Assembly (NCBI RefSeq): GCF_027923585.1
Contig: NZ_BRPL01000004.1
Coordinates: forward strand, 170,945-234,944
Direction of reading: 5' to 3'
DNA length: 64,000 nt
Source: Philodulcilactobacillus myokonensis
GTDB taxonomy: Bacteria > Bacillota > Bacilli > Lactobacillales > Lactobacillaceae
Within the stretch, counting starts at the first letter, position 1, and each line of letters starts with the position of its first letter. This document shows positions 44,320 through 53,523 of the stretch, piece by piece. The notes beneath the pieces are model-generated. The model ran no database searches. It saw nothing but the letters and a program-made list of their open reading frames with translations, and was not told where the DNA came from. Position numbers and translations under genes: made by a program.

Positions 44320-44526
44320 CTATTTAATCTTTTCTTTTCCAATTGACTTTTCATCACTATAATTAATTCCATAATTTAAATCTTTTCTAAAGTTATAATG
44401 ATTTAGCATCCCATTAAACCAAGGATTATCACTTTTGGTTTTCTTTAAAATATTGATATTTTGTGTACCATTAATTTTTTCAAATTTATGTTTGTCAACA
44501 GCTTCATTAGTCATGTTAAATTGCAT
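44320..44526 (-). CDS. Possible small hypothetical protein, 68 aa
   Basis: The frame starts at ATG behind AGAGAG and encodes a polar, Lys/Asn-rich protein without helix or signal. No family recognised. It could be a real small gene or chance; its own terminator is not apparent. Confidence 0.3.
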   Translation of the reverse strand: MQFNMTNEAVDKHKFEKINGTQNINILKKTKSDNPWFNGMLNHYNFRKDLNYGINYSDEKSIGKEKIK

Positions 44527-44591
44527 CTCTCTAAAATTAATTTTTTATCATGATATTATTATATACTTAAATTATAATTAATGGAGAATCA

Positions 44592-44636
44592 AAAAAGACA
44601 AATTACTAGCTCAATACTAGCAATTTGTCTTTTTGC
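44592..44636 (-). terminator. Terminator after the 44652 gene
   Basis: AAAAAGACAAATT and AATTTGTCTTTTT pair, extended by CTAG/CTAG with one mismatch; T-rich on both sides. Confidence 0.88.
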
Positions 44637-44651
44637 ATATTCAATTTTAAA

Positions 44652-45284
44652 TTAATTCATATTACCAATTAATAAAAATGGCAATTCAGCCTTTCCATTC
44701 TTATTTAGGTAGTGTTTTAATTGTCCCACAAATTGAAGTGCAAGTTTACGATCCTTGGATGATTTAATGTTCTTGCTCATTAATGTCAATTGATTGATAT
44801 TTTGCTTATTATCCTTCTTTTGATGAAGAATGATTTGTTTAGCAAAATTAACAACTGGCTTTAAATTTTTGTTGCGGCTTTTACTGTAATATAAATCCGT
44901 TGGGAAGTTCACCCAAGTATTATACTTCTTACTCTTTGAAGTTAAGTTAACTTCTACACCATTTCGATACTGCCAAATATTTTTAACCCTAAATTTATAT
45001 TTATTGTTAATCGCTGCATTGGTGGCTTTTTTACTATAAGTGTATTTAAATGGGTAGGAATTCTTTCTTAAGGAGACACCCCGATTAATACTGTATACGT
45101 ATCCTTGTTTTTTTAAACTATTAGCTAAAGATTTATTAGCAGACAACTCACTTCTAAATTTATGTGTATTAATTCGGTTATTCGTTTTAGCAGCACTTGC
45201 GTTAATTCCAATTAATGATGTAAATGATAGGAAAACCGCTCCTACAGTGTAGAATGTTTTTCTATTAAATATCTTTTTATTCAT
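44652..45284 (-). CDS. Secreted basic protein of unknown function, 210 aa
   Basis: The signal peptide (residues 1-32, cleavage near ASA-A) is followed by a Lys/Asn/Tyr-rich protein. Residues 60-130 show a beta-type module (YVYSINRGVSLRKNSYPF, KYKFRVKNIWQYRNGVEVNL, YNTWVNFPTDLYY) like the modules of other secreted proteins in this window. The last 60 residues are helical, as in the 12858 product. No anchor. It may belong to the same broad surface-protein group, but the identity is low. Confidence 0.6.
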   Translation of the reverse strand: MNKKIFNRKTFYTVGAVFLSFTSLIGINASAAKTNNRINTHKFRSELSANKSLANSLKKQGYVYSINRGVSLRKNSYPFKYTYSKKATNAAINNKYKFRVKNIWQYRNGVEVNLTSKSKKYNTWVNFPTDLYYSKSRNKNLKPVVNFAKQIILHQKKDNKQNINQLTLMSKNIKSSKDRKLALQFVGQLKHYLNKNGKAELPFLLIGNMN

Positions 45285-45389
45285 AAATAAAAACTACCCT
45301 TCAAAAATTTATAATAAGTTTATAACTTATTATAAAACTTATCAAATTAAATAACATAATCATAAGCTTACATTGTTAAAAGTTAATTA

Positions 45390-46538
45390 CTATCTCTGAA
45401 TCTGCGGCAATACCCAGTATCCATTGATTCGCAGAGCATCACTAATTGCCTTATTGGTTCTAATATCCTGCGGTTGAATTGGTTTAAATTCCTGATCAGA
45501 GTCAGCGGCAACGTAGTAATCCAAATGGTAATCACTATGTGAATTCAATTGGGCATTCTTAAAAAGGATGTAAGCCCGCTGCATGTGGGATGCACTTGAA
45601 ACTAAGGTCACCGACTTAGCCCGGCACCGTCTCAAAATTGCCATTGAATTCAATGTATTTTGGGTGGTGTCTAAGGACTTTGTTTCAGCAATAATTCTTC
45701 TGCCTTGAATGCCATGGTGAATCAGCCACTTCTTCATCACTTTCGATTCTGCTGTCGGTTCTTGGGGTAGTTTACCACCACTTACAATGATTCTAGTTTG
45801 CGGAAGTTGTTTAGCAAGTTTCAATCCAGCCTCTAACCGCTGAACCAACGTTTTTTTAATTCGGCCATCAGGCGTCAAAACAAAGCCTAAAATGACAATG
45901 AAATGATGTTGCTGATCAGCTTGGTTTACTAAATCGAAACGGTGATTTAATGACATCGTCAAACCATCATGAACAATCTCTAAAGTCTTCCTAAATTGAA
46001 CTGCCTTCCCCTTATTAATTCTAGTCAAACGATGAATTAAATGTTGATATTTATGAATTTTGTGGTGTAATTTGGCAACAACGGCTAAACTAACGAGTGC
46101 TTGATAATCGTTGTGGTTATGCTTTAGGGTAATCCGAACTAAGTTAGTCGATCGATCATTGTTTCCAGATATGCGCTCAATCGAAGCTAATCCTAACAAG
46201 TATTTAGCATCATATGGATGAAATTTTAAAGCCGCTTGGTAAAGTCGAATTAAATCAACACGATTATCTGAAGAAGTTACTCCTTGATTTTGAGTCTTCT
46301 CAAAGTTTGGTTTGTGCCAATAATTATACAAGATGGCATGGTCAATGATTTTCAACTTTAACCGAACATCTCTTATCGTACTAATCCTTTGTTTCACGGC
46401 ATCATACGAATACTTATTTTCATATTGTTGAATTTGTTTATCATCATTAGCAGTTCCAATTGGATAATTAATCACGGGTGCAGGTAACGAAAGTAATAGT
46501 GTCGACATTAAATCAGTGTCTTGTTTCTTAGTCTTCAT
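45390..46538 (-). CDS. YdcF/SanA-like DUF218 protein with N-terminal helical repeats
   Basis: Residues 210-360 form a DUF218 domain: HFIVILGFVLTPDGRIKKTL, RIIVSGGKLPQEPTAES, ETKSLDTTQNTLNSM and VTLVSSASHMQRA. Relatives in other bacteria act near the envelope in wall-precursor or vancomycin-related functions, but the biochemical reaction is unknown. The first 200 residues look like TPR-type helices (DAKYLLGLASIERISGNNDR; DYQALVSLAVVAKL). No membrane helix is seen, so it is probably cytosolic. Monocistronic. Confidence 0.78.
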   Translation of the reverse strand: MKTKKQDTDLMSTLLLSLPAPVINYPIGTANDDKQIQQYENKYSYDAVKQRISTIRDVRLKLKIIDHAILYNYWHKPNFEKTQNQGVTSSDNRVDLIRLYQAALKFHPYDAKYLLGLASIERISGNNDRSTNLVRITLKHNHNDYQALVSLAVVAKLHHKIHKYQHLIHRLTRINKGKAVQFRKTLEIVHDGLTMSLNHRFDLVNQADQQHHFIVILGFVLTPDGRIKKTLVQRLEAGLKLAKQLPQTRIIVSGGKLPQEPTAESKVMKKWLIHHGIQGRRIIAETKSLDTTQNTLNSMAILRRCRAKSVTLVSSASHMQRAYILFKNAQLNSHSDYHLDYYVAADSDQEFKPIQPQDIRTNKAISDALRINGYWVLPQIQR

Positions 46539-46716
46539 CAGTAATCACCTTCTTAGTAGTGGATTCTCAAAATCCACCATTAGAATAACAAGCTAGTTTT
46601 ACTTTCAGGTAAAAACAACGTAAAAATGACGTAAAGATATTTAATTATCTTGATTTAAAATGATAAGATAAAACTAATGTTGAAATCTTAATTAAATTAA
46701 ATGTGAGGTGTTAAGT

Positions 46717-47529
46717 TTGAAAGTTATTTTGATCACTGGAGCAAGTGGTGGTATTGGTTTCGCAACTGCGAAAAGATTAGTCAGAGCTGGTCACACTGTC
46801 TATGGAACCACCCGCAGTTATGACCATTTTCCTAAATTAAAGCAATCCGGAATTATCCCAATGAAAATGGATGTCACTAATCCTGATGATATTAATCGGG
46901 GTGTTCAAGAAGTTATTGCCGATCAAAGTCGGTTAGATGTTTTAATTAACAATGCCGGGTATGGTTCGTATGGAACGATTGAAAATGTTCCTATGTCAGA
47001 AGTCAAAAAGCAATTTGAAGTGAATTTATTTGGGGTCGCTCGTTTAACTAAAGCCGTCTTACCAATTATGCGCCATCAAAAAAGTGGTAAAATTATTAAT
47101 ATTTCTTCTGTTGGTGGAAGAGTCGTTACTTATATGGGAGCTTGGTACCACGCTACTAAATACGCTTTGGAAGCATTTAGTGATGCTTTAAGAATGGAAA
47201 TGGCCCCATTTAATATCCAAGTGGTATTAGTTGAACCCGGTGGGATTAAAACTCCCTGGGGAGTCACGGCTGCCAATCATTTAATGAGGGCCGAAGAAAA
47301 TGGTCCATACCATAAGCAAGCATTCAAGGTTGCTAAACGGATGAAGAAGGTCTATTCTTCTAACCTACTATCAGAACCATCAGTGGTAGCTGAAGCCATT
47401 AATAAAGCAATTGATAGGAGAAATCCAAAGGCTCGTTATTTAGTTGGCAGTGGCGCCCGCAGTATGATTTTAATGAAGGATGTCTTACCAACCAAAATTT
47501 TTGATGCCGTTATTAAGAAAATTATGTAA
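46717..47529 (+). CDS. Short-chain dehydrogenase/reductase
   Basis: The 270-residue protein has the cofactor motif TGASGGIGFATAKRL, the NNAGYG motif, and the catalytic Ser (INISSVGGRVV) and YHATK. The VVLVEPGGIKTPWG region is typical of classical SDRs that act on lipids, steroids or small ketones. TTG 46717 is six bases behind GAGGTG; the frame extends to GTG 46708. The next gene, a flavoprotein, follows by 24 bases, so the two probably share an operon. Confidence 0.88.
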   Translation: MKVILITGASGGIGFATAKRLVRAGHTVYGTTRSYDHFPKLKQSGIIPMKMDVTNPDDINRGVQEVIADQSRLDVLINNAGYGSYGTIENVPMSEVKKQFEVNLFGVARLTKAVLPIMRHQKSGKIINISSVGGRVVTYMGAWYHATKYALEAFSDALRMEMAPFNIQVVLVEPGGIKTPWGVTAANHLMRAEENGPYHKQAFKVAKRMKKVYSSNLLSEPSVVAEAINKAIDRRNPKARYLVGSGARSMILMKDVLPTKIFDAVIKKIM

Positions 47530-47553
47530 TTTAAATTTAAAAAAGGTGGCTTA

Positions 47554-48954
47554 ATGATGCCAAAATATATTTTTCATCCGACTGATTTCAATCAGTTAAA
47601 GGATCATTACGATTTAATCATTATTGGATCGGGTTCAACCGGTTTAGTCAGTGCCATTCAAGCTCATGAGTTAGGGCTACACCCCATTGTTTTAGAAAAA
47701 ATGGCAAAATTGGGTGGCAATTCAACCCGCGCATCTTCTGGTATGAACGCTGCTGAAACAAACGTTCAATTAAAGCACCACATTATTGATAGCTATGAAG
47801 CATTTTATCAGGATACGTTTATCGGCGGTGATAAGCAGAACAACAAGGATTTATTGCACTACTTTACCACCCATGCCGCCCTTTCAATCGACTGGTTAGC
47901 CGATCATGGCATCCACTTGGATGATTTAACGATTACCGGTGGGATGCATACTAAAAGGACCCACCGACCAAGTTCAACGGCTCCGATTGGTGCATTTCTA
48001 ATTACTAACTTTTTAAAAATCATTGAAAAGGATCACATCCCCGTTTTTAACAATGTCCGGGTTAAAAAATTACTTCAGGATCATGCACGAATTGACGGGG
48101 TAGAGGCTGATTTTAAAGAACATGGTAAACAAACTATTCATTCGAAAGCCGTCATTTTAGCCACTGGTGGTTTCGGTGCCAGCAAGGAAATCATCGGCAA
48201 ATACCGAAAAGATTTAGTTCATTACAAAACAACGAACCAATCCGGGGCAACTGGCGATGGTTTGAAATTAGCAACCGGTGTAGGTGCTGATTTAGTCGAC
48301 ATGAGCAAAATTCAAGTTCACCCGACCGTTCAACAGGATACACCCCATGCCTTCTTGATTGGTGAGGCCATTCGTGGTGAAGGTGCGATTCTGGTCAATC
48401 AAAATGGTCAACGATTTGTGAATGAACTGGACACCAGAAAGAATGTTACCCATGCCATTAATCAACTCAGTGATAAACACGCCTATTTAATTCTTGATCA
48501 AGGAATTCGCAACCATGCTAAAGCCATTGATTTTTATGATTCAATTGGCTTAGTAATTCACGGAAATGATATCGCTGAATTGGCCCATCATATTAATGTT
48601 GATTCAGACAAATTAAATCAGACCATTAACGAATGGAATCAAGACGTTAAAAATCATCGGGATGCTAAATTTCATCGGACTACTGGGATGGATCGTGGCA
48701 TCGATCGAGGACCTTACTTTGCTATTCACATTGCACCGGCCGTTCACTATACCATGGGTGGCATTAAAGTTAACCACTTAACCCAGGTTCTTAATCATCA
48801 AGAACAACCAGTTAAAGGTCTCTTCGCTAGTGGTGAAGTTGCTGGTGGATTGCATGGTGATAACCGGATTGGTGGTAATTCCATTGCCGAAACGGTTATT
48901 TTTGGACGCCAAGCAGGCCAACAGGCTTTTAAATATATTCAGGAAAAACAATAA
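47554..48954 (+). CDS. Fumarate reductase/flavocytochrome c-type flavoprotein
   Basis: The 466-residue protein has the FAD-binding DLIIIGSGSTGLVSAIQAHELG (near residue 15-37), the succinate-dehydrogenase-type capping domain, HTKRTHRP in the substrate region, and RIGGNSIAETVIFGRQAG at the end. Soluble relatives (FccA, urocanate reductase, lactobacillar NADH- or FMNH2-linked fumarate reductases) reduce a C=C bond of an acid. There is no heme domain or FMN-attachment domain. Fumarate as electron sink is plausible in an anaerobic fermenter. Clustered with an SDR upstream and a small membrane protein downstream. Confidence 0.85.
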   Translation: MMPKYIFHPTDFNQLKDHYDLIIIGSGSTGLVSAIQAHELGLHPIVLEKMAKLGGNSTRASSGMNAAETNVQLKHHIIDSYEAFYQDTFIGGDKQNNKDLLHYFTTHAALSIDWLADHGIHLDDLTITGGMHTKRTHRPSSTAPIGAFLITNFLKIIEKDHIPVFNNVRVKKLLQDHARIDGVEADFKEHGKQTIHSKAVILATGGFGASKEIIGKYRKDLVHYKTTNQSGATGDGLKLATGVGADLVDMSKIQVHPTVQQDTPHAFLIGEAIRGEGAILVNQNGQRFVNELDTRKNVTHAINQLSDKHAYLILDQGIRNHAKAIDFYDSIGLVIHGNDIAELAHHINVDSDKLNQTINEWNQDVKNHRDAKFHRTTGMDRGIDRGPYFAIHIAPAVHYTMGGIKVNHLTQVLNHQEQPVKGLFASGEVAGGLHGDNRIGGNSIAETVIFGRQAGQQAFKYIQEKQ

Positions 48955-48979
48955 AATAATAATTTAAGGAGTTCATAAT

Positions 48980-49183
48980 TTGACAATTGAATTAGTATTA
49001 GCAATCGTGGGATTTATTAAACTAGTTTCCATCATCGCCTGGCTTATTTTTCTATATCAATATTTCAGAGATAAGAAACGCTACCCAGCATTAGCCCCAA
49101 TTAAATTAAGATATTTCTGGATTGCGTTCATTATTTGGATTATTTGCGTTGGCGTTGATTTAATTCCGTTAATTTTTAACTGA
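48980..49183 (+). CDS. Small two-helix membrane protein, 67 aa
   Basis: TTG start eight bases behind AAGGAG. Two hydrophobic helices (residues 3-27 and 45-65) flank a basic loop (FRDKKRYPALAPIKLRY). No family recognised. Gap of 25 bases after the flavoprotein suggests cotranscription. Confidence 0.6.
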   Translation: MTIELVLAIVGFIKLVSIIAWLIFLYQYFRDKKRYPALAPIKLRYFWIAFIIWIICVGVDLIPLIFN

Positions 49184-49186
49184 TAG

Positions 49187-49222
49187 AAAAAGACACTGAT
49201 TAATTAAAAATCAGTGTCTTTT
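49187..49222. terminator. Bidirectional terminator
   Basis: AAAGACACTGATT pairs with AATCAGTGTCTTT, T-rich on both sides, between convergent small genes. Confidence 0.93.
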
Positions 49223-49234
49223 ATATTGCTTCAT

Positions 49235-49471
49235 TTAATACATGATCGTACTTTGATTAAAAATCAAGCTAAAAATAACTGAAAGGACAATGATTACAAT
49301 AATCATGATCAATCCAATTTTAAATCCATGCGGAAAGCTTTTTAAAATTACATTCATTTTGCTAACGTTTTTAGAATGATTTTGTTTATTAATATCATAA
49401 TATGTTAAAGAAGTTCCAAATAATATACAAATGATAAAGATTCCGATATAGATTGTAATTATAGATCCCAT
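49235..49471 (-). CDS. Small two-helix membrane protein, 78 aa
   Basis: ATG lies behind GAGGTG. Two helices (residues 5-24 and 51-71) are separated by a polar basic loop (DINKQNHSKNVSKMN). No family recognised; unrelated by sequence to the neighbouring 67-residue protein. Confidence 0.5.
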   Translation of the reverse strand: MGSIITIYIGIFIICILFGTSLTYYDINKQNHSKNVSKMNVILKSFPHGFKIGLIMIIVIIVLSVIFSLIFNQSTIMY

Positions 49472-49571
49472 GACAATATCACCTCGTAAACACCGAATGT
49501 ATTTATAGTACTATTTTTATTATATTATAATTAGATTAAAAACAAAAACATTAGAGGAAAATTTAATCAGA

Positions 49572-49608
49572 CTGTAAAAAAGAGCCCATCAATTATTGGT
49601 GGACTCAT
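49572..49608 (-). terminator. Probable terminator after the AEC carrier gene
   Basis: GAGCCCATCAAT and ATTGGTGGACTC pair with two mismatches; on the minus strand a T6 follows. It is about 100 bases after the gene. Confidence 0.5.
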
Positions 49609-49700
49609 ATTGATATAGCTACTAAGTTCAATTTTATTGAACTCGACATCATTCTATACATATCTTTTTCAATTGTCTAACTTTTAAAAGAATTTATTAA

Positions 49701-50630
49701 TTAACTAACTTTAAGCAAAACCATGAATACAAACATGGTTAAAACTGACAAAACTGTACTTAGTAATTGTGTTGATGCCATTTCTTCTTCATGAACATGG
49801 TATTGGACTCCTAACATGGTCGGCATCGTTGCCGTTGGAATTGCAAGTGTGACAATTACCATTTGTTGAAACGGAACGGGAGCTTTAAAGATAATCATTA
49901 AAATCCAGATGACTAGTGGTAACCCAATATTCTTTTGCAGAACGTTCATGATCATTGGCATTGATAATGAGAATTTTTGATTAAATAGTGTAATTCCAAC
50001 GGTAAAAATAGCTAAGCCCCCTGCCGATTGACCGAGTAAATTAAAGATGGGTAAATATTTAGGAGCTAGTTGAAATCCAGAAAGATTTAAAACAAATGCA
50101 ATGATGGGTGCCCAGACTAACGGTTTACTAAACGCCATTAAAAATTGTTTCATACTATCATGATTATGGTCTTCTTTAGCCATCGAAAGCATTAAGACAC
50201 TAACCGGGACTTGAACTAAATTAATATAAATACTACAGATGCCAACCAAAAATGCGCTATTGGATAATCCAAAAATTAAAGCTAAGACTGAAGTACCCAT
50301 AAATGGAACGGATGGACACGCAATTGATAATGCTCTTAATACTGATAAATCTAATTTTTTGATTGTAATTAAATTAATGATAATTAAGATTATGAAACTA
50401 CCAAGCATCCCTAATCCAAGCCATAACGCCATCGGCAAAGAATGTAATAGTAATTTACGATTCATTGAAATTAACCCACTGAATAAACTTAAGGGCAAGG
50501 CATACGTCATGACCAAACTAATGATCGTATTACTGGAATCATCATTAAAATGATTATGGATTCCAGAAAAGTATCCTAATCCAATTGTAAAAATAATCGG
50601 TATAATCGCAGTTATCAACGTCGATGGCAT
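49701..50630 (-). CDS. AEC family transporter (auxin efflux carrier/malate permease type)
   Basis: The 309-residue protein has ten helices in two five-helix halves with a charged central loop (KEDHNHDSMKQF near residue 156), matching the AEC family that includes lactobacillar malate permease MleP. The segment ACPSVPFMGTSVLALIFG is typical. It may import or export an organic acid; no malolactic enzyme gene is adjacent. Start ATG follows AAAGGAAGG. Confidence 0.85.
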   Translation of the reverse strand: MPSTLITAIIPIIFTIGLGYFSGIHNHFNDDSSNTIISLVMTYALPLSLFSGLISMNRKLLLHSLPMALWLGLGMLGSFIILIIINLITIKKLDLSVLRALSIACPSVPFMGTSVLALIFGLSNSAFLVGICSIYINLVQVPVSVLMLSMAKEDHNHDSMKQFLMAFSKPLVWAPIIAFVLNLSGFQLAPKYLPIFNLLGQSAGGLAIFTVGITLFNQKFSLSMPMIMNVLQKNIGLPLVIWILMIIFKAPVPFQQMVIVTLAIPTATMPTMLGVQYHVHEEEMASTQLLSTVLSVLTMFVFMVLLKVS

Positions 50631-50788
50631 TTGAATCCTTCCTTTTTCAACTATATGTTAATTATCATTACATTTTGGTAATAATTGTCATTATAATATC
50701 ATTTAATTTTAATTTAATAAACAAATTCGACTCATATAAGTAATGTTTGCTTACATGTAAAATTAAAATAATATTTGGAAGCATTTTA

Positions 50789-50818
50789 TGATACCGCTTT
50801 CATAAAACATGATATAAT
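50789..50818 (+). promoter_or_regulatory. cre site and -10 box of the acetoin-type reductase
   Basis: TGATACCGCTTTCA (50789-50802) fits the CcpA consensus TGWNANCGNTNWCA at every position and is extended to an inverted repeat TTTTATGA/TCATAAAA. A perfect TATAAT follows at 50813-50818. Placement over the -35 region suggests glucose repression. Confidence 0.75.
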
Positions 50819-50848
50819 GAATAAAAATAATGAAGAAGGTTATTCATA

Positions 50849-51625
50849 ATGACAAAACAACAAGTCGCTTTAATTACAGGTGCTGGGCAAGGAATTGGAA
50901 AATCAATTGCTGAAAGATTGTCTCATGATGGATTTGCAGTTGCACTCCTAGGACGTCATTTAGATAAAGTCCAAGCTGTCGCAAAAGAAATTAAAAATAA
51001 TGGTGGCGATTCATTTGCCATCAAAGCGGACGTTTCTAAACGTGACGAAGTGTTTAATGCCGTTAAAGAAACTCAGGATCACTTTGGTGATTTCAACGTG
51101 TTAGTTAATAATGCTGGGGTTGCCCCAACTGATCCAATCGAAAATGTTACCCCAAACGAATTAGAATCAACATTTCAAATCAATGTTGGTGGTGTTATTT
51201 GGGGCACTCAAGCAGCCATTAAAGCTTTCAAGTTATTAAATCACGGTGGCAAGATTATCAATGGTTCGTCACAAGCCGGTCAGGAAGGAAATCCGAACCT
51301 AACCGTTTATGGAGCAACTAAATTTGCCATTCGCGGAATTACCCAGACCACTTCTAAGGAACTAGCTGAAGATAACATCACCGTCAACGCATATTGTCCA
51401 GGAATCGTCAAAACACCGATGATGGATGATATTGCGAAAAACGTTGCTAAGAATGCTGGTAAATCGGAAGAATGGGGGATGCAACAATTTGCAAAGAGCA
51501 TTTCATTAGGACGCCTTTCCAATCCATCTGATGTTTCTAACCTTGTATCTTTTCTTGCCAGCAAAGATTCTAATTATATTACCGGCCAATCAATTTTAGT
51601 TGATGGTGGGATGGTTTATAGATAG
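50849..51625 (+). CDS. budC: Acetoin(diacetyl)/2,3-butanediol-type short-chain reductase
   Basis: The 258-residue SDR has ITGAGQGIGKSIAERL, NNAGVAP, the catalytic Ser (INGSSQAGQEG), YGATKFAIRG and the closing GQSILVDGGMVYR. The EWGMQQFAKSISLGRLS segment is typical of diacetyl/acetoin reductases (meso-butanediol dehydrogenases), which use NADH to make acetoin and butanediol. Monocistronic, with a cre site in the promoter, in keeping with carbon control of overflow metabolism. Exact substrate is inferred. Confidence 0.85.
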   Translation: MTKQQVALITGAGQGIGKSIAERLSHDGFAVALLGRHLDKVQAVAKEIKNNGGDSFAIKADVSKRDEVFNAVKETQDHFGDFNVLVNNAGVAPTDPIENVTPNELESTFQINVGGVIWGTQAAIKAFKLLNHGGKIINGSSQAGQEGNPNLTVYGATKFAIRGITQTTSKELAEDNITVNAYCPGIVKTPMMDDIAKNVAKNAGKSEEWGMQQFAKSISLGRLSNPSDVSNLVSFLASKDSNYITGQSILVDGGMVYR

Positions 51626-51640
51626 TGAAAATAATAAAAT

Positions 51641-51687
51641 AAAACCTCTGAAGTAAGTAATTGAATTCCACTTCAGAGGTTTATTTT
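51641..51687. terminator. Bidirectional terminator
   Basis: AAACCTCTGAAGT pairs with ACTTCAGAGGTTT (one mismatch possible), T-rich on both sides between convergent genes. Confidence 0.9.
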
Positions 51688-51695
51688 ATTATTAA

Positions 51696-51983
51696 CTATT
51701 TATTTTGATTTAAAAATAATAGTTCAGGATCTTTAGTCGTATAGTCATTAATATGATTCTTAAAGTTAATTAAGTGTGGGGTCTTTAGATGGGCATCTAA
51801 ATCCTTTTGATTATCCCAATGTTCTAAGATCAAATAATTATTTTCATTGTTAACATCTTGATAATGTCCATAAGCTAAATTGCCCTTATCTTTCAGAGAT
51901 TTATTAACTAAATTATCAATAAATTTCAAATATGCTGCTCGTTTGCTTGGATCAATTGTGATTCTAACATTTACTGCAATCAT
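51696..51983 (-). CDS. Antibiotic biosynthesis monooxygenase (ABM) domain protein
   Basis: The 95-residue protein is a dimeric ferredoxin-like ABM domain: IAVNVRITIDPSKRAAYLKF, then LAYGHYQDVNNENNYLILEHWDNQKDLDAHLKTPH. The family (YgiN-like) includes cofactor-free quinol oxygenases and many uncharacterised stress proteins. Start ATG 51983 is behind AAAGGATG; the frame opens three codons earlier. Monocistronic. Confidence 0.88.
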   Translation of the reverse strand: MIAVNVRITIDPSKRAAYLKFIDNLVNKSLKDKGNLAYGHYQDVNNENNYLILEHWDNQKDLDAHLKTPHLINFKNHINDYTTKDPELLFLNQNK

Positions 51984-52155
51984 GATTGACATCCTTTCAT
52001 TAAATATTGATAAATGAAACTAAATTTAGTAACCATTTATATATTAACCTAAATTCGATTAATATAACATGATTATTATCTATAAATATATTATAATACA
52101 TTTAATATAAATGATTTTATTAATTATGTTTTATTAATTAAAGAGGTCTTTTATT

Positions 52156-53460
52156 ATGCTCAATAAACATGATGAACACAAAATAATCAAGACAAAGCGC
52201 AAGCAAGTTGTCAAAAGTAAGATTCCGTCAAATGTGATTGGAATAGTTCGATACAATCATGATGATAATCAAGGTTATCATTATAATGATTTTAAAAATT
52301 TAAATTATTTCAGAAATGCAAAACTAAAATTTAAAAAGAACCGAAACAATTTTAATTTAAATCCATTTCAAAAGGGAATCATTCATCTATTCGTTAGCGG
52401 GTTTGATAATAAGAGAAAGGTGTACATTTTAACCCAACAGTACGGATTTATTTCCAATCCCCTTGAAGTGAAAAATGAGCCCATCATTTTTATATGTAGT
52501 GTTAAAGATTTATTTTATCAAAGTCGAATGTATAATAAATTGGATATGCCAATTGGTCATTGGGACGCTTTCATTGTATCTAAAATTAATCAAAATGGTA
52601 ATTCTAAGCCTGTTATTATTGTTCAGCATCGGCCAACCATTGATGATAATATTAATTTTTTAATCAATGATACTAAAAAATTTAATGCTGTCGGAAAGAA
52701 ACTTTATTTAATCGGACGCGTTAGATGCATTAATCCGCGGATTGGCATGTGGGTCACATATCATAATGCCAGTATCTTCATGCCTAATCGTTATATTTAT
52801 GGTTATCGTAAAAAGAAAGATCATTATGAAAAAAAACGACGATTCTACAGTTTAAGGTGTTGTGATATCTACCATATTGGCCAACGGGTTAAAATGATTG
52901 TTATTCTACCCCAAAATGGAGATCAAAGCGAAGATGGTGTATTATTGGCACCGGCTAATCCCCCACGTGTTCCAACATGTTTAGACAAACTTAATTCAAT
53001 TAAACCAATCTTAAATAAGGTTCAGGGAGGATTTATTACTGGCCAAAGGCTAAAAACACAATACGTTCATATTAACAGTGGATTGGATGTAATGGTCAAA
53101 AGAACTAACCATTTGATTAATAGTTTAGTTCCCGTTGTTGCTACCCACGTTGTTGGCAAGGCTAAATTTATTAGTGGTGTAAACAAAGTTAATTATGAAG
53201 ATCATTATAAATATCTAAAAGCCATGTTAGCGCCTTCTGTCGACCACAACGGTCATCGATATGTATGGGTAAATCAGAATATTATGTTTGAAATTACCAA
53301 TGAAAATGATTTACCATCACGTTTAAATAATGAAATTGTTTATATTCAAATTTCAATTATTCGTGTTCGCGGATATATTTCCGATGAAACAACCGGTGAA
53401 AGGCTTTTAAATGAGTATGAGGCTCAAGATGTTGCAAATCACCGTTCGATCACAAACTAA
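52156..53460 (+). CDS. Large basic protein of unknown function, 434 aa
   Basis: I do not recognise this protein. It is cytosolic by appearance, with a very basic start and no membrane helix. Its sequence is beta-rich in blocks: residues 70-115 (IIHLFVSGFDNKRKVYILTQ), 180-215 (KLYLIGRVRCINPRIGMWVTYHNASIFMPNRYIYG) and 320-350. The second block has the rhythm of an S1/OB-fold nucleic-acid-binding module, a loose impression only. A ribosome site AAAGAGG precedes ATG. It sits beside the plasmid-type replication and partition genes, so a plasmid accessory role is possible. It has its own terminator. Confidence 0.6.
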   Translation: MLNKHDEHKIIKTKRKQVVKSKIPSNVIGIVRYNHDDNQGYHYNDFKNLNYFRNAKLKFKKNRNNFNLNPFQKGIIHLFVSGFDNKRKVYILTQQYGFISNPLEVKNEPIIFICSVKDLFYQSRMYNKLDMPIGHWDAFIVSKINQNGNSKPVIIVQHRPTIDDNINFLINDTKKFNAVGKKLYLIGRVRCINPRIGMWVTYHNASIFMPNRYIYGYRKKKDHYEKKRRFYSLRCCDIYHIGQRVKMIVILPQNGDQSEDGVLLAPANPPRVPTCLDKLNSIKPILNKVQGGFITGQRLKTQYVHINSGLDVMVKRTNHLINSLVPVVATHVVGKAKFISGVNKVNYEDHYKYLKAMLAPSVDHNGHRYVWVNQNIMFEITNENDLPSRLNNEIVYIQISIIRVRGYISDETTGERLLNEYEAQDVANHRSITN

Positions 53461-53462
53461 AA

Positions 53463-53500
53463 AAGAGTCAATGTATCAAAATTATACATTGATTTTTTAT
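53463..53500 (+). terminator. Terminator after the 434-aa protein
   Basis: TCAATGTA and TACATTGA pair (extended by AGA/T-rich ends), followed by T6. Confidence 0.85.
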
Positions 53501-53523
53501 ATTATATTAATTTTCTTAAATTT

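Noticed and set aside
52475..52663. Frame inside the 434-residue protein gene
   Set aside because: It is an out-of-frame shadow with no start signal; the long frame has the ribosome site and terminator.
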